64,000 bases of DNA from contig NZ_MTHB01000261.1 in assembly GCF_002220365.1 (NCBI RefSeq), positions 40,689 through 104,688 on the forward strand, read 5' to 3'. The notes below the pieces were generated by a model. That model saw only the letters and a list, made by a program, of their open reading frames with translations, had not been told where the DNA came from and searched no databases. This stretch comes from Caballeronia sordidicola (GTDB lineage Bacteria; Pseudomonadota; Gammaproteobacteria; Burkholderiales; Burkholderiaceae). Within the stretch, counting starts at the first letter, position 1, and the number at the start of each line of letters is the position of its first letter. A program made the position numbers and the translations under genes. Shown here piece by piece: positions 45,007-54,293 of the stretch.

Positions 45007-45028
45007 AAAAGCCGCGTCGATGCGCGGC
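45007..45028 (-). terminator. Terminator between ptsH and ptsI
   Basis: AAGCCGCG (45007-45014) and CGCGGCTT (45021-45028) form an 8-bp stem. On the minus strand six T residues cover the end of the stem and the bases just after it. It lies between ptsH (upstream) and ptsI, so it may lower ptsI relative to ptsH. Confidence 0.8.
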
Positions 45029-45057
45029 TTCTTCTCAATGCTGCTGGCAGGACAACG

Positions 45058-45327
45058 TCATTGTCCTTCGCCAAATTTATCTGCGATGAGCGCAAGGATC
45101 GCCTTCATCGCTTCGGCTTCGTCGGAGCCTTCGGTTTCAATTGTCACCGTACTGCCGATTCCCGCCGCGAGCATCATCACGCCCATGATGCTTTTCGCGT
45201 TGATCCGGCGGCCGTTGCGGCTCATCCAGATCTCGCATTGAAAGTTTCCCGCCAGTTGTGTGAGCTTGGCCGAAGCACGCGCGTGCAGCCCCAGCTTGTT
45301 CACGATCGTTGTTTCCTGTTGCAGCAT
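45058..45327 (-). CDS. ptsH: PTS phosphocarrier HPr
   Basis: An 89-residue HPr with the phosphorylated His15 in KLGLHARASAKL and Ser46 in NAKSIMGVMML, the target of HPr kinase. It carries phosphate from enzyme I to EIIA proteins. In the same direction as the EIIA-Man-like gene upstream (124 bp). Confidence 0.97.
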   Translation of the reverse strand: MLQQETTIVNKLGLHARASAKLTQLAGNFQCEIWMSRNGRRINAKSIMGVMMLAAGIGSTVTIETEGSDEAEAMKAILALIADKFGEGQ

Positions 45328-45451
45328 GATGCTCCGGGCGCTAGTTGAGAGGGCTGACGCGATGCAGCTGGGTCAATGCTTTTTAACGGTCTTCGCAACG
45401 GGTGGCCAGTGTGCTGCCAGCGAGGCAAACCCAACCGAGCTCAGCCGCGAC

Positions 45452-45946
45452 TCAGTGACTTGCCACCTTGGCGGGCATGCAGCTGGTGGCCGCGGCACCC
45501 ACAGCACAATTAGCAGCGGCCGCAGCCGCGGCGCTGGCCATTGCGCAAGGGTTGGCGGGCGTAGAGGCATCCAGTTCCTGAATGCCCTTCGATCCCCCCT
45601 GCAGCGACTTTTCAGCCAACGTGTCCAGCGGCGTGGTCCTGTAACAGACCGCGCGCACGAGCATGGGCAGGTTGACGCCGGCGAGCACGCGAACGCTGTT
45701 GCTTGCCAGGCTCTGCGCAATATTCGCAGGCGTTGCGCCGAACACGTCCGTGAGGACGATCGCACCGTTTTCTTCCTTCAGACGGTCGATTTCGGAGCGC
45801 GCAAACGCCCGGACTTCGACGGGATCGCAATCCGGCTTCACATCGATCGCACCAATGCGAGCGGGCAAACCGCCGTAAATGTGGGTAATGCACTCACGTA
45901 ACGCTGAAGCGAACGGAGCGTGCGCAATAATTAGAATGCCAGCCAT
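45452..45946 (-). CDS. PTS EIIA of mannose (EIIA-Man) type
   Basis: A 164-residue protein with an EIIA-Man domain (residues 1-125): MAGILIIAHAPFASAL with phosphorylated His9, VLTDVFGATPANIAQ and LAGVNLPMLVRAV. No cognate EIIB or EIIC lies nearby, so a regulatory role is likely, as proposed for this PTS in betaproteobacteria. The last 35 residues are Ala-rich with three cysteines, an unusual tail. Confidence 0.93.
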   Translation of the reverse strand: MAGILIIAHAPFASALRECITHIYGGLPARIGAIDVKPDCDPVEVRAFARSEIDRLKEENGAIVLTDVFGATPANIAQSLASNSVRVLAGVNLPMLVRAVCYRTTPLDTLAEKSLQGGSKGIQELDASTPANPCAMASAAAAAAANCAVGAAATSCMPAKVASH

Positions 45947-46298
45947 GTCAGAGTGTGCTGCCCCAAAACGACGAGATACGTCGGAAATCGTGGGAACGTG
46001 CTGTTATGTATGCCAATTGCGATGCCAAGCATGGTGAAACGCATTGCAAAACGCGACTGCAACATCGATCCGGGTGCAGAAACGTCAACCAGCCCAATAC
46101 CTAAGCTTAGTCGGATTTCGCACGCTATGCGCAGCGTAATGCGCTGCAGCAAGTTTCCACTTCAATTTCGGGGCCGGATCGCTCCACGAAACGAATCTCA
46201 TGAGGGGGAGATTGTAACAGTCTGGGAGAAATCAACGGGCGGACTGCCTTGTTCGACAGCCACCTCTAATTTCTCGCCTTCCTTCCTCTGCTCGACGC
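45947..46298. other. Intergenic region between gshB and the EIIA gene
   Basis: No gene recognised; the short frames on the plus strand lack protein-like features. It probably contains the promoter for EIIA-ptsH-ptsI and the 3' end of gshB. Confidence 0.5.
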
Positions 46299-47255
46299 TT
46301 AAGCTGCGGCTCGTTCCAGCGCATCGATAAACATGCCGGCCACATCGAAACCTGTCTGGTCCATGATTTCGCGGAAGCAGGTCGGGCTGGTCACGTTCAC
46401 CTCGGTCAGATAGTCGCCGATGGCATCGAGTCCGACCAGCAGCAAGCCACGCGCGAAGAGCGTCTCTCCCAGTGTTTCCGCGATCTTGCGATCGTTTTCC
46501 GTGAGCGGTTGCGCACGCCCCAATCCGCCTGCGGCCAGATTGCCGCGTACTTCGTTGCCCTGCGGAATCCGGGCAAGCGAGTACGGCACGGGTTGCCCGC
46601 CGATCAGCAGGATGCGTTTGTCGCCATCGGCAATTTGCGGGATGAACTTCTGGGCCATGACGCTACGCGCGCCGTTGTCGCTGAGCATTTCCACGATCGT
46701 GCCGAGGTTCATGCCATCAGCTTTCACGCGAAACACGCCCATGCCGCCCATGCCATCGAGCGGCTTGAGGATCACGTCACCGTGTTCGGCATGGAAAGAT
46801 CGCAGACGCGCGGCGTCGCGGGTAACCAGCGTGGGCACGACGAACTCCGGCCATTCGCCAATCGCCAGCTTCTCGGAGTGATCGCGGATCGCGCTCGGCT
46901 TGTTGAAGATGCGTGCGCCGGTGCGCTCGGCCAGTTCGAGCAGCCACGTTGACGTCACGTATTCCATGTCGAACGGCGGGTCTTTGCGCATCAGGACCGC
47001 GCCGAAATGCTTGAGGTCGAGCAGTTCCGGTGCAGCGGCTTCGTACCACGGCGAGCGCGCGGAATCGGCTTCGTCGCCGATGATTGTCACGCGCTGGACT
47101 GTCCCTTCCACCCTGCCGCCTATCCAGGCCAGATGCTGCGGCTCGCACGCGTAGACCGTGTGGCCGCGACGCGCGGCTTCGGCCATCATCGCGTAGGTCG
47201 TGTCTTTGTAGATCTTGAAATGATCAAGCGGATCGGCGATAAAAAGGATGTCCAT
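46299..47255 (-). CDS. gshB: Glutathione synthetase
   Basis: The 318-residue ATP-grasp enzyme joins gamma-glutamylcysteine and glycine. It begins with MDILFIADPLDHFKIYKDTT and shows VMRKDPPFDMEYVTSTW, ILKPLDGMGGMGVFRV (ATP loop) and GLDAIGDYLTEVNVTSPTC. It lies downstream of gshA (150 bp); the pair makes glutathione. Confidence 0.97.
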   Translation of the reverse strand: MDILFIADPLDHFKIYKDTTYAMMAEAARRGHTVYACEPQHLAWIGGRVEGTVQRVTIIGDEADSARSPWYEAAAPELLDLKHFGAVLMRKDPPFDMEYVTSTWLLELAERTGARIFNKPSAIRDHSEKLAIGEWPEFVVPTLVTRDAARLRSFHAEHGDVILKPLDGMGGMGVFRVKADGMNLGTIVEMLSDNGARSVMAQKFIPQIADGDKRILLIGGQPVPYSLARIPQGNEVRGNLAAGGLGRAQPLTENDRKIAETLGETLFARGLLLVGLDAIGDYLTEVNVTSPTCFREIMDQTGFDVAGMFIDALERAAA

Positions 47256-47405
47256 AAGCGTCCAGAGCGGCCGTTAGGCCTTGGTTGATTCGAGAGGCGG
47301 CAGCAGAAAGCGGCGTGCAATACGCGATTTTTAACACGTCGCGCGCGTTCGCGCCTGAAGTGCAAACGGCCGCAACTTCGTGCGGCCGTCGTGATGGGAT
47401 GAAGC

Positions 47406-48695
47406 TTAGACCTGAATGGCTTCCGGATCGGTTTTTTCCAGTTCCACCGATGCCGCGAGCAATCCCAGCCGAGCCACCACGCCATACATATAAAAGCGGT
47501 TCGGCGGCGCGGCGCCCGGCTTCGCATGGGCGTCGGGCAAGGCCGTATGCTCGAAGCCGAGCGGCACGAAATGCATGCCCGGCGCGTTGAGGTTCTGGTC
47601 GCGGTCACGAGAATCGTGCACACGATAAAACCCGCCCACCACATACCGGTCGATCATGTAGACTACCGGCTCGGCGACTGCATTTTCCACGCGCTCGAAC
47701 GTATGCACGCCTTCCTGCACGATCACGTCGTGGACTTCGAGGCCGTCCTTCGCGTCGTTCATCTTCACGCGTTCGCGTTTGGTCAGCGCGGCCACTTCGG
47801 ACGCGTCATGCACCGTCATGACGCCTTTGCCGTAGGTGCCGGCATCGGCTTTGATCACGACGTACGGCTTCTCGCTGATTCCATACTCTCGATACTTCTT
47901 CGCAATCTTCTTCAACACGCCGTCGATCGCATCCGCCAGCGCTTCCTCGCCGGTACGTGCCTCGTAATCCACGCCTTCCACGTGCGCGAAATACGGGTTG
48001 ATCATCCACGGATCGATCTCGACGAGCTTCGAAAACTTCTTCGCGACGTCGTCATAGCAAGAGAAGTGATTCGACTTGCGGCGCACGGCCCAGCCCGCAT
48101 GCAGCGGCGGCAGCAGATATTGCTCGTGCAGGTTTTCCAGCACGGGCGGAATGCCGCCGGACAGGTCGTTGTTCAGCAGGATCGAGCAGGGATCGAAGTT
48201 TTTCAAGCCCAGCCGGCGCGGCGTGCGTTCAAGCGGTTCCAGGACGATCTTCTGCCCGTCCGCGAGCGCGATGGTGACCGGTCCATGAATATTTTCGTCA
48301 AGCGTGCCGAAGCGGATATTCAGCCCGGCCTGACGCATGATGGTCGCGAGCCGCGCGACGTTCTCGAGATAAAACGCATTGCGTGTATGGCGCTCGGGGA
48401 TCACGAGCAGGTTCTTCGCGTCGGGGCAGATCTTTTCGATCGACGCCATCGCGGCCTGCACGGCGAGCGGCAACACTTCGACCGGCAGGTTGTTGAAGCC
48501 GCCCGGGAAGAGGTTGGTATCGACGGGAGCGAGCTTGAAACCGGCGTTGCGCAGGTCGACCGAGCAGTAGAACGGCGGGGTGTGTTCTTGCCACTCCAGC
48601 CGAAACCAGCGTTCGATGGACGGCGTCGCGTCGAGTATCTTCCGCTCGAGATCGAGCAAAGGGCCGTTTAAAGCCGTAACGAGGTGCGGAACCAT
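47406..48695 (-). CDS. gshA: Glutamate-cysteine ligase, proteobacterial type
   Basis: The 429-residue protein is the GshA type common in burkholderias, distinct from the E. coli enzyme: ATGs to PHLVTALNGPLLDLE, SVDLRNAGFKLAPVDTNLFPGGFNNL and VIKADAGTYGKGVMTV. It makes gamma-glutamylcysteine. First gene of gshA-gshB. Confidence 0.93.
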   Translation of the reverse strand: MVPHLVTALNGPLLDLERKILDATPSIERWFRLEWQEHTPPFYCSVDLRNAGFKLAPVDTNLFPGGFNNLPVEVLPLAVQAAMASIEKICPDAKNLLVIPERHTRNAFYLENVARLATIMRQAGLNIRFGTLDENIHGPVTIALADGQKIVLEPLERTPRRLGLKNFDPCSILLNNDLSGGIPPVLENLHEQYLLPPLHAGWAVRRKSNHFSCYDDVAKKFSKLVEIDPWMINPYFAHVEGVDYEARTGEEALADAIDGVLKKIAKKYREYGISEKPYVVIKADAGTYGKGVMTVHDASEVAALTKRERVKMNDAKDGLEVHDVIVQEGVHTFERVENAVAEPVVYMIDRYVVGGFYRVHDSRDRDQNLNAPGMHFVPLGFEHTALPDAHAKPGAAPPNRFYMYGVVARLGLLAASVELEKTDPEAIQV

Positions 48696-48997
48696 TGATG
48701 ACTCGCGGACTTAAGAGGAAAGATTGTAGAACAAACGCCTCACGTATTTGGGTATGAACTCCCTTTTCCCAAGCCTATTCGCATGGTTCGTGCCGCTGTT
48801 TGCACCAATCCCGCCAGCCAGAAACACTTACCCCGCACAAAAATGGGACAAAACCCGGGACAAAAAAATGCCCGCCGGTAAGTGGGCGGGCAAAACGCTG
48901 CGCTTTTCTCGGAGCCGAGCTGCACTAGCCTGCGCTCGATTATGGGGATGACGCCGCGACCTCTCGCGCCGGGCATCACCGCCATCGAAAAAACTTC
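48696..48997. other. Intergenic region between gshA and amtB
   Basis: No gene. Contains the amtB terminator (48869-48892) and probably the gshA promoter near 48700-48760. Confidence 0.6.
48862..48892 (-). terminator. Terminator of glnK-amtB
   Basis: TGCCCGCC (48869-48876) and GGCGGGCA (48885-48892) form a stem. The minus strand continues with seven T (48868-48862). Confidence 0.92.
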
Positions 48998-50473
48998 TTA
49001 TTCGACGTGTTCGCCATGCAGCGTCACGTCGAGGCCTTCACGTTCCTCTTCTTCTGTGACACGCAGACCCATGACCATGTCGATAACCTTCAACAGGATG
49101 AAGCTGACCACGCCGCTGTAGACCAGCGTGGTGAGCACGCCCTTGGCTTGCAGAAGGATGCTGCCGTCCGCGCCGCCAATGTCCTTGACCGCGAAGATGC
49201 CGGTCAGGAGCGCGCCGAGAATACCGCCAACGCCATGGACGCCGAATGCGTCGAGCGAGTCGTCGTAGCCGAGCTTCGTCTTGAGCCACGTTGCCGACCA
49301 GAAGCAGACCACGCCAGCCGCAATACCGATCACGATCGCGCCGGTCACGCCGACGTAACCCGAAGCCGGCGTAATGGCCACCAGACCTGCCACCGCGCCC
49401 GAGATAATGCCGAGCACCGAAGGCTTACCCTTGGCCAGCCATTCGGCGAACATCCAGCCGAACGCGGCAAATGCGGTAGCGATTTGCGTCGTCAACATCG
49501 CGAAACCGGCACGGCCGTCAGCCGCCACTGCCGAACCCGCGTTGAAGCCGAACCAGCCGACCCACAGCATCGAAGCACCGATCAGCGAAAGCACGAGGTT
49601 GTGCGGCGCCATGACTTCGCGGCCGTAACCGACCCGCTTGCCCAGCACCAGACAGCACACCAGACCCGCGATACCGGCGTTGATGTGAACCACCGTGCCG
49701 CCTGCGAAGTCGAGGATGCCAGCCGCCGACAACCAGCCCGTCGGTTCCCAGACCATGTGTGCGATCGGCGAGTAGACGATGATCGTCCACAGTCCCATGA
49801 AGACCAGCATTGCCGAGAACTTCATCCGGTCGGCGAACGCGCCGGCGATGAGCGCCGGGGTGATGATCGCGAACGTCATCTGGTAGACGAAGTAGACCGA
49901 TTCCGGAATCGTCGGAGCCAGATGGCTGACGGTCAGGGTGGTCGCCTTGTCGCCGTGGATGTAGTTCATGCCGTGCAGGAACACCCGCGAGAAGCCGCCG
50001 ATGAACGCGTTACCCGGCGTGAACGCAAGGCTGTAGCCCACCACGGTCCAGAGGATCGTGACCAGGCAGCAGATCGCGAAACTCTGCATCACGGTTGCGA
50101 GCACGTTCTTCTTGCGGACCATGCCCGCGTAGAACAGCGCGAGGCCCGGGATCGTCATGAACAGCACGAGGGCGGTCGAAGTCAGCATCCAGGCGGTGTC
50201 GCCCGAATTGATCTTCGATGAATCAACAGAGAACGGTTCCGTCGGTGCGGCGGGTGCGGCTGCGGCATCGGATGCGCCGGAAGCCGGAGCGGCCGCCGAT
50301 GCTGCCATTGCCGCGCTGGCTGTATCTGGTGCGCTTGCAGGTGCTGCCGCGGTCGTGTCTGAAGCCGCGGCGGATGCAGCCGCTGGCGCGGAGGCATCCT
50401 GCGCCATCACGGTGCCGGCGCTGACTCCAAGCAGCGACCCCGCCATCAACAAGGACATCAATAATTTACGCAT
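48998..50473 (-). CDS. amtB: Ammonium transporter
   Basis: The 491-residue precursor has a signal peptide, an Ala/Ser-rich stretch to about residue 75, then the eleven-helix Amt domain: DTAWMLTSTALVLFMTIPGLALFYAGMV, DFAGGTVVHINAGIAGLV and FGVHGVGGILGALLTGIF, with the pore histidines. The low-complexity N-terminal insert is longer than in E. coli AmtB. It follows glnK by 32 bp and is controlled by it. Confidence 0.96.
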   Translation of the reverse strand: MRKLLMSLLMAGSLLGVSAGTVMAQDASAPAAASAAASDTTAAAPASAPDTASAAMAASAAAPASGASDAAAAPAAPTEPFSVDSSKINSGDTAWMLTSTALVLFMTIPGLALFYAGMVRKKNVLATVMQSFAICCLVTILWTVVGYSLAFTPGNAFIGGFSRVFLHGMNYIHGDKATTLTVSHLAPTIPESVYFVYQMTFAIITPALIAGAFADRMKFSAMLVFMGLWTIIVYSPIAHMVWEPTGWLSAAGILDFAGGTVVHINAGIAGLVCCLVLGKRVGYGREVMAPHNLVLSLIGASMLWVGWFGFNAGSAVAADGRAGFAMLTTQIATAFAAFGWMFAEWLAKGKPSVLGIISGAVAGLVAITPASGYVGVTGAIVIGIAAGVVCFWSATWLKTKLGYDDSLDAFGVHGVGGILGALLTGIFAVKDIGGADGSILLQAKGVLTTLVYSGVVSFILLKVIDMVMGLRVTEEEEREGLDVTLHGEHVE

Positions 50474-50505
50474 TCTTCTGTTTCCTCTTATCGCCGTGTC
50501 TTTTA

Positions 50506-50844
50506 TTAGAGAGCGTCCGCGCCGGTTTCACCGGTACGAATGCGAATGACCTGTTCAATCGGGGTGACGAAGATCTTGCCGTCGCCGATCTTGCCTGTGC
50601 GGGCTGCACGCTCGACCGCTTCGATGGCCTGGTCGACGATGTCGTCGGAGACCGCTGCTTCGATCTTCACTTTTGGCAGGAAATCGACCACGTATTCGGC
50701 GCCGCGATACAGCTCCGTGTGGCCCTTCTGGCGGCCGAAGCCTTTTACCTCGGTCACGGTGATACCCGAGACGCCAATAGCCGACAGCGCTTCGCGTGCT
50801 TCGTCGAGCTTGAACGGCTTGATGATTGCGGTAATGAGCTTCAT
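50506..50844 (-). CDS. glnK: Nitrogen regulatory protein P-II (GlnK)
   Basis: The 112-residue PII protein senses ATP, ADP and 2-oxoglutarate. It has MKLITAIIKPFKLDEAREAL, the T-loop with the uridylylated tyrosine (GHTELYRGAEYVVDFLPK) and GKIGDGKIFV. The frame is open upstream to 51237 by chance; the PII family begins at the ATG at 50844. It sits before amtB, the usual arrangement for a GlnK that blocks AmtB. Confidence 0.97.
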   Translation of the reverse strand: MKLITAIIKPFKLDEAREALSAIGVSGITVTEVKGFGRQKGHTELYRGAEYVVDFLPKVKIEAAVSDDIVDQAIEAVERAARTGKIGDGKIFVTPIEQVIRIRTGETGADAL

Positions 50845-51311
50845 GTATCCCTCGCTGTGTGTCGAACAGAGTTGGCGCTTTAGCGCTTTAATCTGGTCCC
50901 ATGCCTGATCCCTCGTTTGTCTCATGTCCGCCGCGGGCGGCGTCTGTTGCGCCACGCCGCATTGCCAACCGCCCGGAAAAGCGCGCACGGACAAGGCCCG
51001 GGGCACATATGCAACTCGTATGCCATGCGCGTGTCCATGACCTGTCGAACCGGCTCGAATGGCGTGTAATGCGCGGGCGTAGACCGGATGGCCAGCAACG
51101 CCTGCGTTCGCTGGCGCGCACCGTGGATCGTTGCTAGAGTGCTCGCAAGGTCCAGGCAAAGCAGGTGTGTTCCGAAGCGCGGCATCGTGTCGCGCGGAGG
51201 TGCTGCGGTTCTCGTAGCCCGCTAGTGCACGCACCAAAATGGATCATCCGGTTTGCCGGAGCACTGAGCTAACAATGAATGCACTTTTATGGTGCGCAAG
51301 AGGAAACCCGC
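50845..51311. other. Divergent promoter region of glnK and ubiK
   Basis: No gene of its own (open frames here are extensions by chance). Two sequences resemble NtrC sites: TGCACTTTTATGGTGCG at 51280-51296 (15 of 17 matches to the consensus TGCACC-N5-GGTGCA) and a weaker one at about 51230-51246. A poor sigma-54-like match (TTGCCTGGACCTTGC) lies on the minus strand near 51145-51160. Confidence 0.4.
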
Positions 51312-51587
51312 ATGAAACAACCGAACGACGTATTCAATGATTTCCAGGCCAAGATGAGCGAACTGCTTAAGAATTCGCCGGCAAAGGACATTGAACGGAA
51401 TATGAAAGCCATGCTGTCCCAGGGATTTTCGAAGCTGGACCTGGTGACGCGCGAAGAATTCGATACTCAGACGCAAGTGCTCGTGCGTACGCGCGCCCGG
51501 CTCGAGGAGCTGGAACAACGCGTCGCGCAACTGGAAGCGAAGCTGGGCGGCGGACCGTCGTCCGGTTCGTCTACTGTGCAGGACTGA
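51312..51587 (+). CDS. ubiK: UbiK (BMFP/YqiC) ubiquinone accessory factor
   Basis: A 91-residue, mostly helical protein of the YqiC/UbiK family: VFNDFQAKMSELLKNSPAKDIERNMKAMLSQGFSKLDLV, then a leucine-rich coiled coil (RLEELEQRVAQLEAKL). It promotes ubiquinone synthesis by the Ubi complex. I chose the ATG at 51312, preceded by GAGGAAA. Confidence 0.93.
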   Translation: MKQPNDVFNDFQAKMSELLKNSPAKDIERNMKAMLSQGFSKLDLVTREEFDTQTQVLVRTRARLEELEQRVAQLEAKLGGGPSSGSSTVQD

Positions 51588-51691
51588 GGTCCAGATGTTC
51601 TAAAGCGTGTCATCGGCTAAGCGAGCCGTGATGTTGAATCATTGAGCCGGCACCTCGAAATTGCGAGGCAACGGCAGCGGGGAAAAAAATC

Positions 51692-53272
51692 ATGTCGCTT
51701 GCCGTGGTGCGCAGCCGCGCGCCCGCCCCTGGGCGCGCGCCCGAGGTGACCGTCGAGGTTCATCTCGCCAATGGATTACCGTCGTTTTCAATCGTCGGCT
51801 TGCCCGATCTCGAAGTTCGTGAAAGCCGCGAGCGGGTGCGCGCAGCACTCCAGAATTGCGGTTTCGATTTCCCGGTTCGCCGCATCACCGTCAATCTCGC
51901 TCCCGCCGACCTGCCGAAGGAATCCGGCCGATTCGACCTGCCGATCGCATTGGGCATCCTGGCGGCGAGCGGTCAGATTCCGGCCGACGCGCTGCTGCAT
52001 CGCGAGTTCGCCGGGGAGTTGTCGCTGACCGGTGCACTGCGCCCAATGCGCGGCGCGTTCGCCATGGCTTGCGGCGCGGCGCGGCAATATGCGCGCGCCG
52101 GGTCGGCGCTCGAAGGCGTCTCCATCCGCGATACCGATCTCCGCATGCCCGAAATCTACCTGCCTCTGGGGAGCGCGGCGGAAGCGGCGCTGGTACCGGG
52201 TATCGATGTATTCGGGGCTGCCGATCTGCCCGCTTTGTGTGCACACTTGAGTGGTTCGGTCGATGGCCGTCTTATCCCTATGCGCGGAGCGGCGCCCGAT
52301 TCCCCGCTACGCGGGCGCGCGCCGTTGCCGGATCTCGTCGATGTGATCGGCCATCCCGGCGCACGCCGCGCGCTCGAGGTTGCGGCAGCGGGGGGACATC
52401 ACCTGCTGATGGTCGGGCCGCCCGGCGCGGGTAAGTCAATGCTCGCCGCCCGGCTACCCAGCCTTCTTCCGCCCATGACCGACGACGAAGCGTTGTCGTC
52501 CGCGGCCATTCTCTCCGCCAGCATGCTCGGATTTTCGCCCTCGCAATGGCGACAGCGACCGTTTCGCGCGCCGCATCATTCGTCGAGTTCGGTTGCGCTG
52601 GTAGGTGGGCGCAATCCGCCGCAACCCGGCGAGATCACGCTGGCGCATCTCGGCGTACTGTTCCTCGACGAGTTGCCCGAATTCGACCGGAAAGTGCTCG
52701 AGACGCTACGGGAACCGTTAGAGGCTGGCCGCATCACTATTTCGCGCGCCGCGCACCAGGCCGATTTTCCGGCGGCGTGCCAATTGGTCGCAGCCATGAA
52801 TCCCTGCCCGTGCGGCTGGCGCGGTGATCCCAACGGCCGCTGCCGGTGCACGCCCGACGTCGCCACGCGTTATCTGCGCAAATTATCCGGGCCGCTGCTC
52901 GATCGAATCGACATCCAGATCGAATTGCCGGCATTGTCGCCAGCGGAACTGTCGGGGAGGAGTGCATCCGTTGGCGAAACCAGCGCGATCGTTGCGCGGC
53001 GAGTGGCCGACGCGCGCGACCGGCAGCTCGAACGGCAGGGAAAGACGAACCGCGAGCTGGACGGGCGCGAAGTGGACGCTGTCTGCCGGCTCGATGCCAC
53101 CGGAGAAGGCCTGCTTAGGGAAGCCGGTGAGCGATTCGGCTGGTCGGCACGGGCGTATTACCGCGTTCTTAAAGTGGCGCGCACAATTGCCGATCTCGCG
53201 GCGGCCGATTCACCAACCGCGACTCACCTCGCCGAAGCAATTCAGTATCGACGGGCATTGACGACCGCATAA
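51692..53272 (+). CDS. comM: Mg-chelatase-like AAA+ ATPase (ComM/YifB)
   Basis: The 526-residue protein has an N-terminal Lon-like domain (to about residue 190), a Mg-chelatase AAA+ domain with GPPGAGKSML, LFLDELPEF and the C-terminal Mg-chelatase signature. ComM is a hexameric helicase that extends branch migration during natural transformation. Same direction as ubiK, 104 bp downstream. Confidence 0.96.
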   Translation: MSLAVVRSRAPAPGRAPEVTVEVHLANGLPSFSIVGLPDLEVRESRERVRAALQNCGFDFPVRRITVNLAPADLPKESGRFDLPIALGILAASGQIPADALLHREFAGELSLTGALRPMRGAFAMACGAARQYARAGSALEGVSIRDTDLRMPEIYLPLGSAAEAALVPGIDVFGAADLPALCAHLSGSVDGRLIPMRGAAPDSPLRGRAPLPDLVDVIGHPGARRALEVAAAGGHHLLMVGPPGAGKSMLAARLPSLLPPMTDDEALSSAAILSASMLGFSPSQWRQRPFRAPHHSSSSVALVGGRNPPQPGEITLAHLGVLFLDELPEFDRKVLETLREPLEAGRITISRAAHQADFPAACQLVAAMNPCPCGWRGDPNGRCRCTPDVATRYLRKLSGPLLDRIDIQIELPALSPAELSGRSASVGETSAIVARRVADARDRQLERQGKTNRELDGREVDAVCRLDATGEGLLREAGERFGWSARAYYRVLKVARTIADLAAADSPTATHLAEAIQYRRALTTA

Positions 53273-53660
53273 ACCACCACCGGCGCCGCGCCCTTTCACA
53301 AAAAGAAAAATCGGCTGTCAAGACTTGACTTATGCACACTGCATCGTTCTGTGTTTCTTTAACATCTGATCAAACACCCATATTGTTAATGATCTTCAGG
53401 CCTTTGATTTTATTGACTATTTTAGACTGCACTGAATCAAGGCAAAGTAAGGAAAGCCGCGTCGGGCGGGCACTTGGCGAGCGCGCGGCGATGTTTTCCA
53501 CAAAGTTATCCACAGCCTCTGTGGATAGTTCAAAAAACTGAGATAAATCCTAGTTTTAGCTGTAAATGCTTGTGCGATTTCTCAGACTCGAAACGTTTGC
53601 GGTGTGTCGTTCAATTTGAGAAATATCGACGAACGAATAGATGCGCTTCGGGGCAAATAC
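53273..53660. other. AT-rich intergenic region with DnaA boxes
   Basis: No gene recognised. The composition is AT-rich between about 53330 and 53430. Three DnaA boxes lie at 53494-53528 (separate entry). Confidence 0.7.
53494..53528. promoter_or_regulatory. Cluster of three DnaA boxes
   Basis: TTTTCCACA (53494-53502, matches TTWTNCACA), TTATCCACA (53506-53514, perfect consensus) and inverted TGTGGATAG (53520-53528, one mismatch). The first two are spaced 12 bp start to start. A DnaA titration or regulatory site is possible. Confidence 0.75.
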
Positions 53661-54293
53661 TTAAAAAAGTTTGAATGAGGAGAAAAACTGATCGATTTGA
53701 TCGGGCGGCGGCACCTTGGTTGAGACGATTGCGATCTGGTAGGCGTGCGTCCCTTTGGCAATGAAACGCGCCCGGATCTGACGCGCCTGGCTCTTCTGGC
53801 CGTCGGCGCCAGTACCGCTCGTACCGCTCGTCCCTCTGACGCTGATTTCCGTGCCGGACAAACGTCCGCCTGCCGCCACGTCGATATCAACCGGATGCGC
53901 AGCAGGCGCGGCGTTGAGATTGCGTGCCAATCCTTGCTGGAGAAAATCGAGCGCGGCGCGCTGGGTCGCGGGGTCGTCATCCGGCAAGTCAACCGTACCG
54001 ACGGCGAATACCGCGTCGCCCGCCTCGGCCATCTGCATCTTCATACGCATCGGCTTGCCGGCAACGTCGATATCGCGAGCATCAGAGCGCGGCTTCGCCG
54101 GGAAGGTCACTTCGTAAGCGTCGTCGTTGTTCTGGATCGTGCGCCAGTCATAGGCCGGCGTGCAGGCGAGCAGTGCGGCGGCGGTGAGCAGAAGCGTCGC
54201 GGTCGAAGCGGCAGAGTTGAACACTGTGCGCGAGGACGGCACGCCGACGTGAAGAAAAGCGCGTTTCAAGGCGAGTGGAAAAGATCGGATCAT
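53661..54293 (-). CDS. Lipoprotein of unknown function
   Basis: The 210-residue protein carries a long N-terminal hydrophobic segment and a lipobox ALLAC (Cys44) followed by TPAYDWRTI. The mature part starts with NNDDAYEVTFPAKPRSDARDIDVAGKPMRMKMQ and contains a GTSGTSGTG repeat around residue 155; the C-terminus reads DQIDQFFSSFKLF. I recognise no named family. Start uncertain; a later ATG would still include the lipobox. Confidence 0.7.
   Translation of the reverse strand: MIRSFPLALKRAFLHVGVPSSRTVFNSAASTATLLLTAAALLACTPAYDWRTIQNNDDAYEVTFPAKPRSDARDIDVAGKPMRMKMQMAEAGDAVFAVGTVDLPDDDPATQRAALDFLQQGLARNLNAAPAAHPVDIDVAAGGRLSGTEISVRGTSGTSGTGADGQKSQARQIRARFIAKGTHAYQIAIVSTKVPPPDQIDQFFSSFKLF

Noticed and set aside
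53494..53528. Chromosomal replication origin
   Set aside because: Only three DnaA boxes, and no dnaA, dnaN, rpmH, parAB or gidA nearby; kept as a DnaA-box cluster instead.
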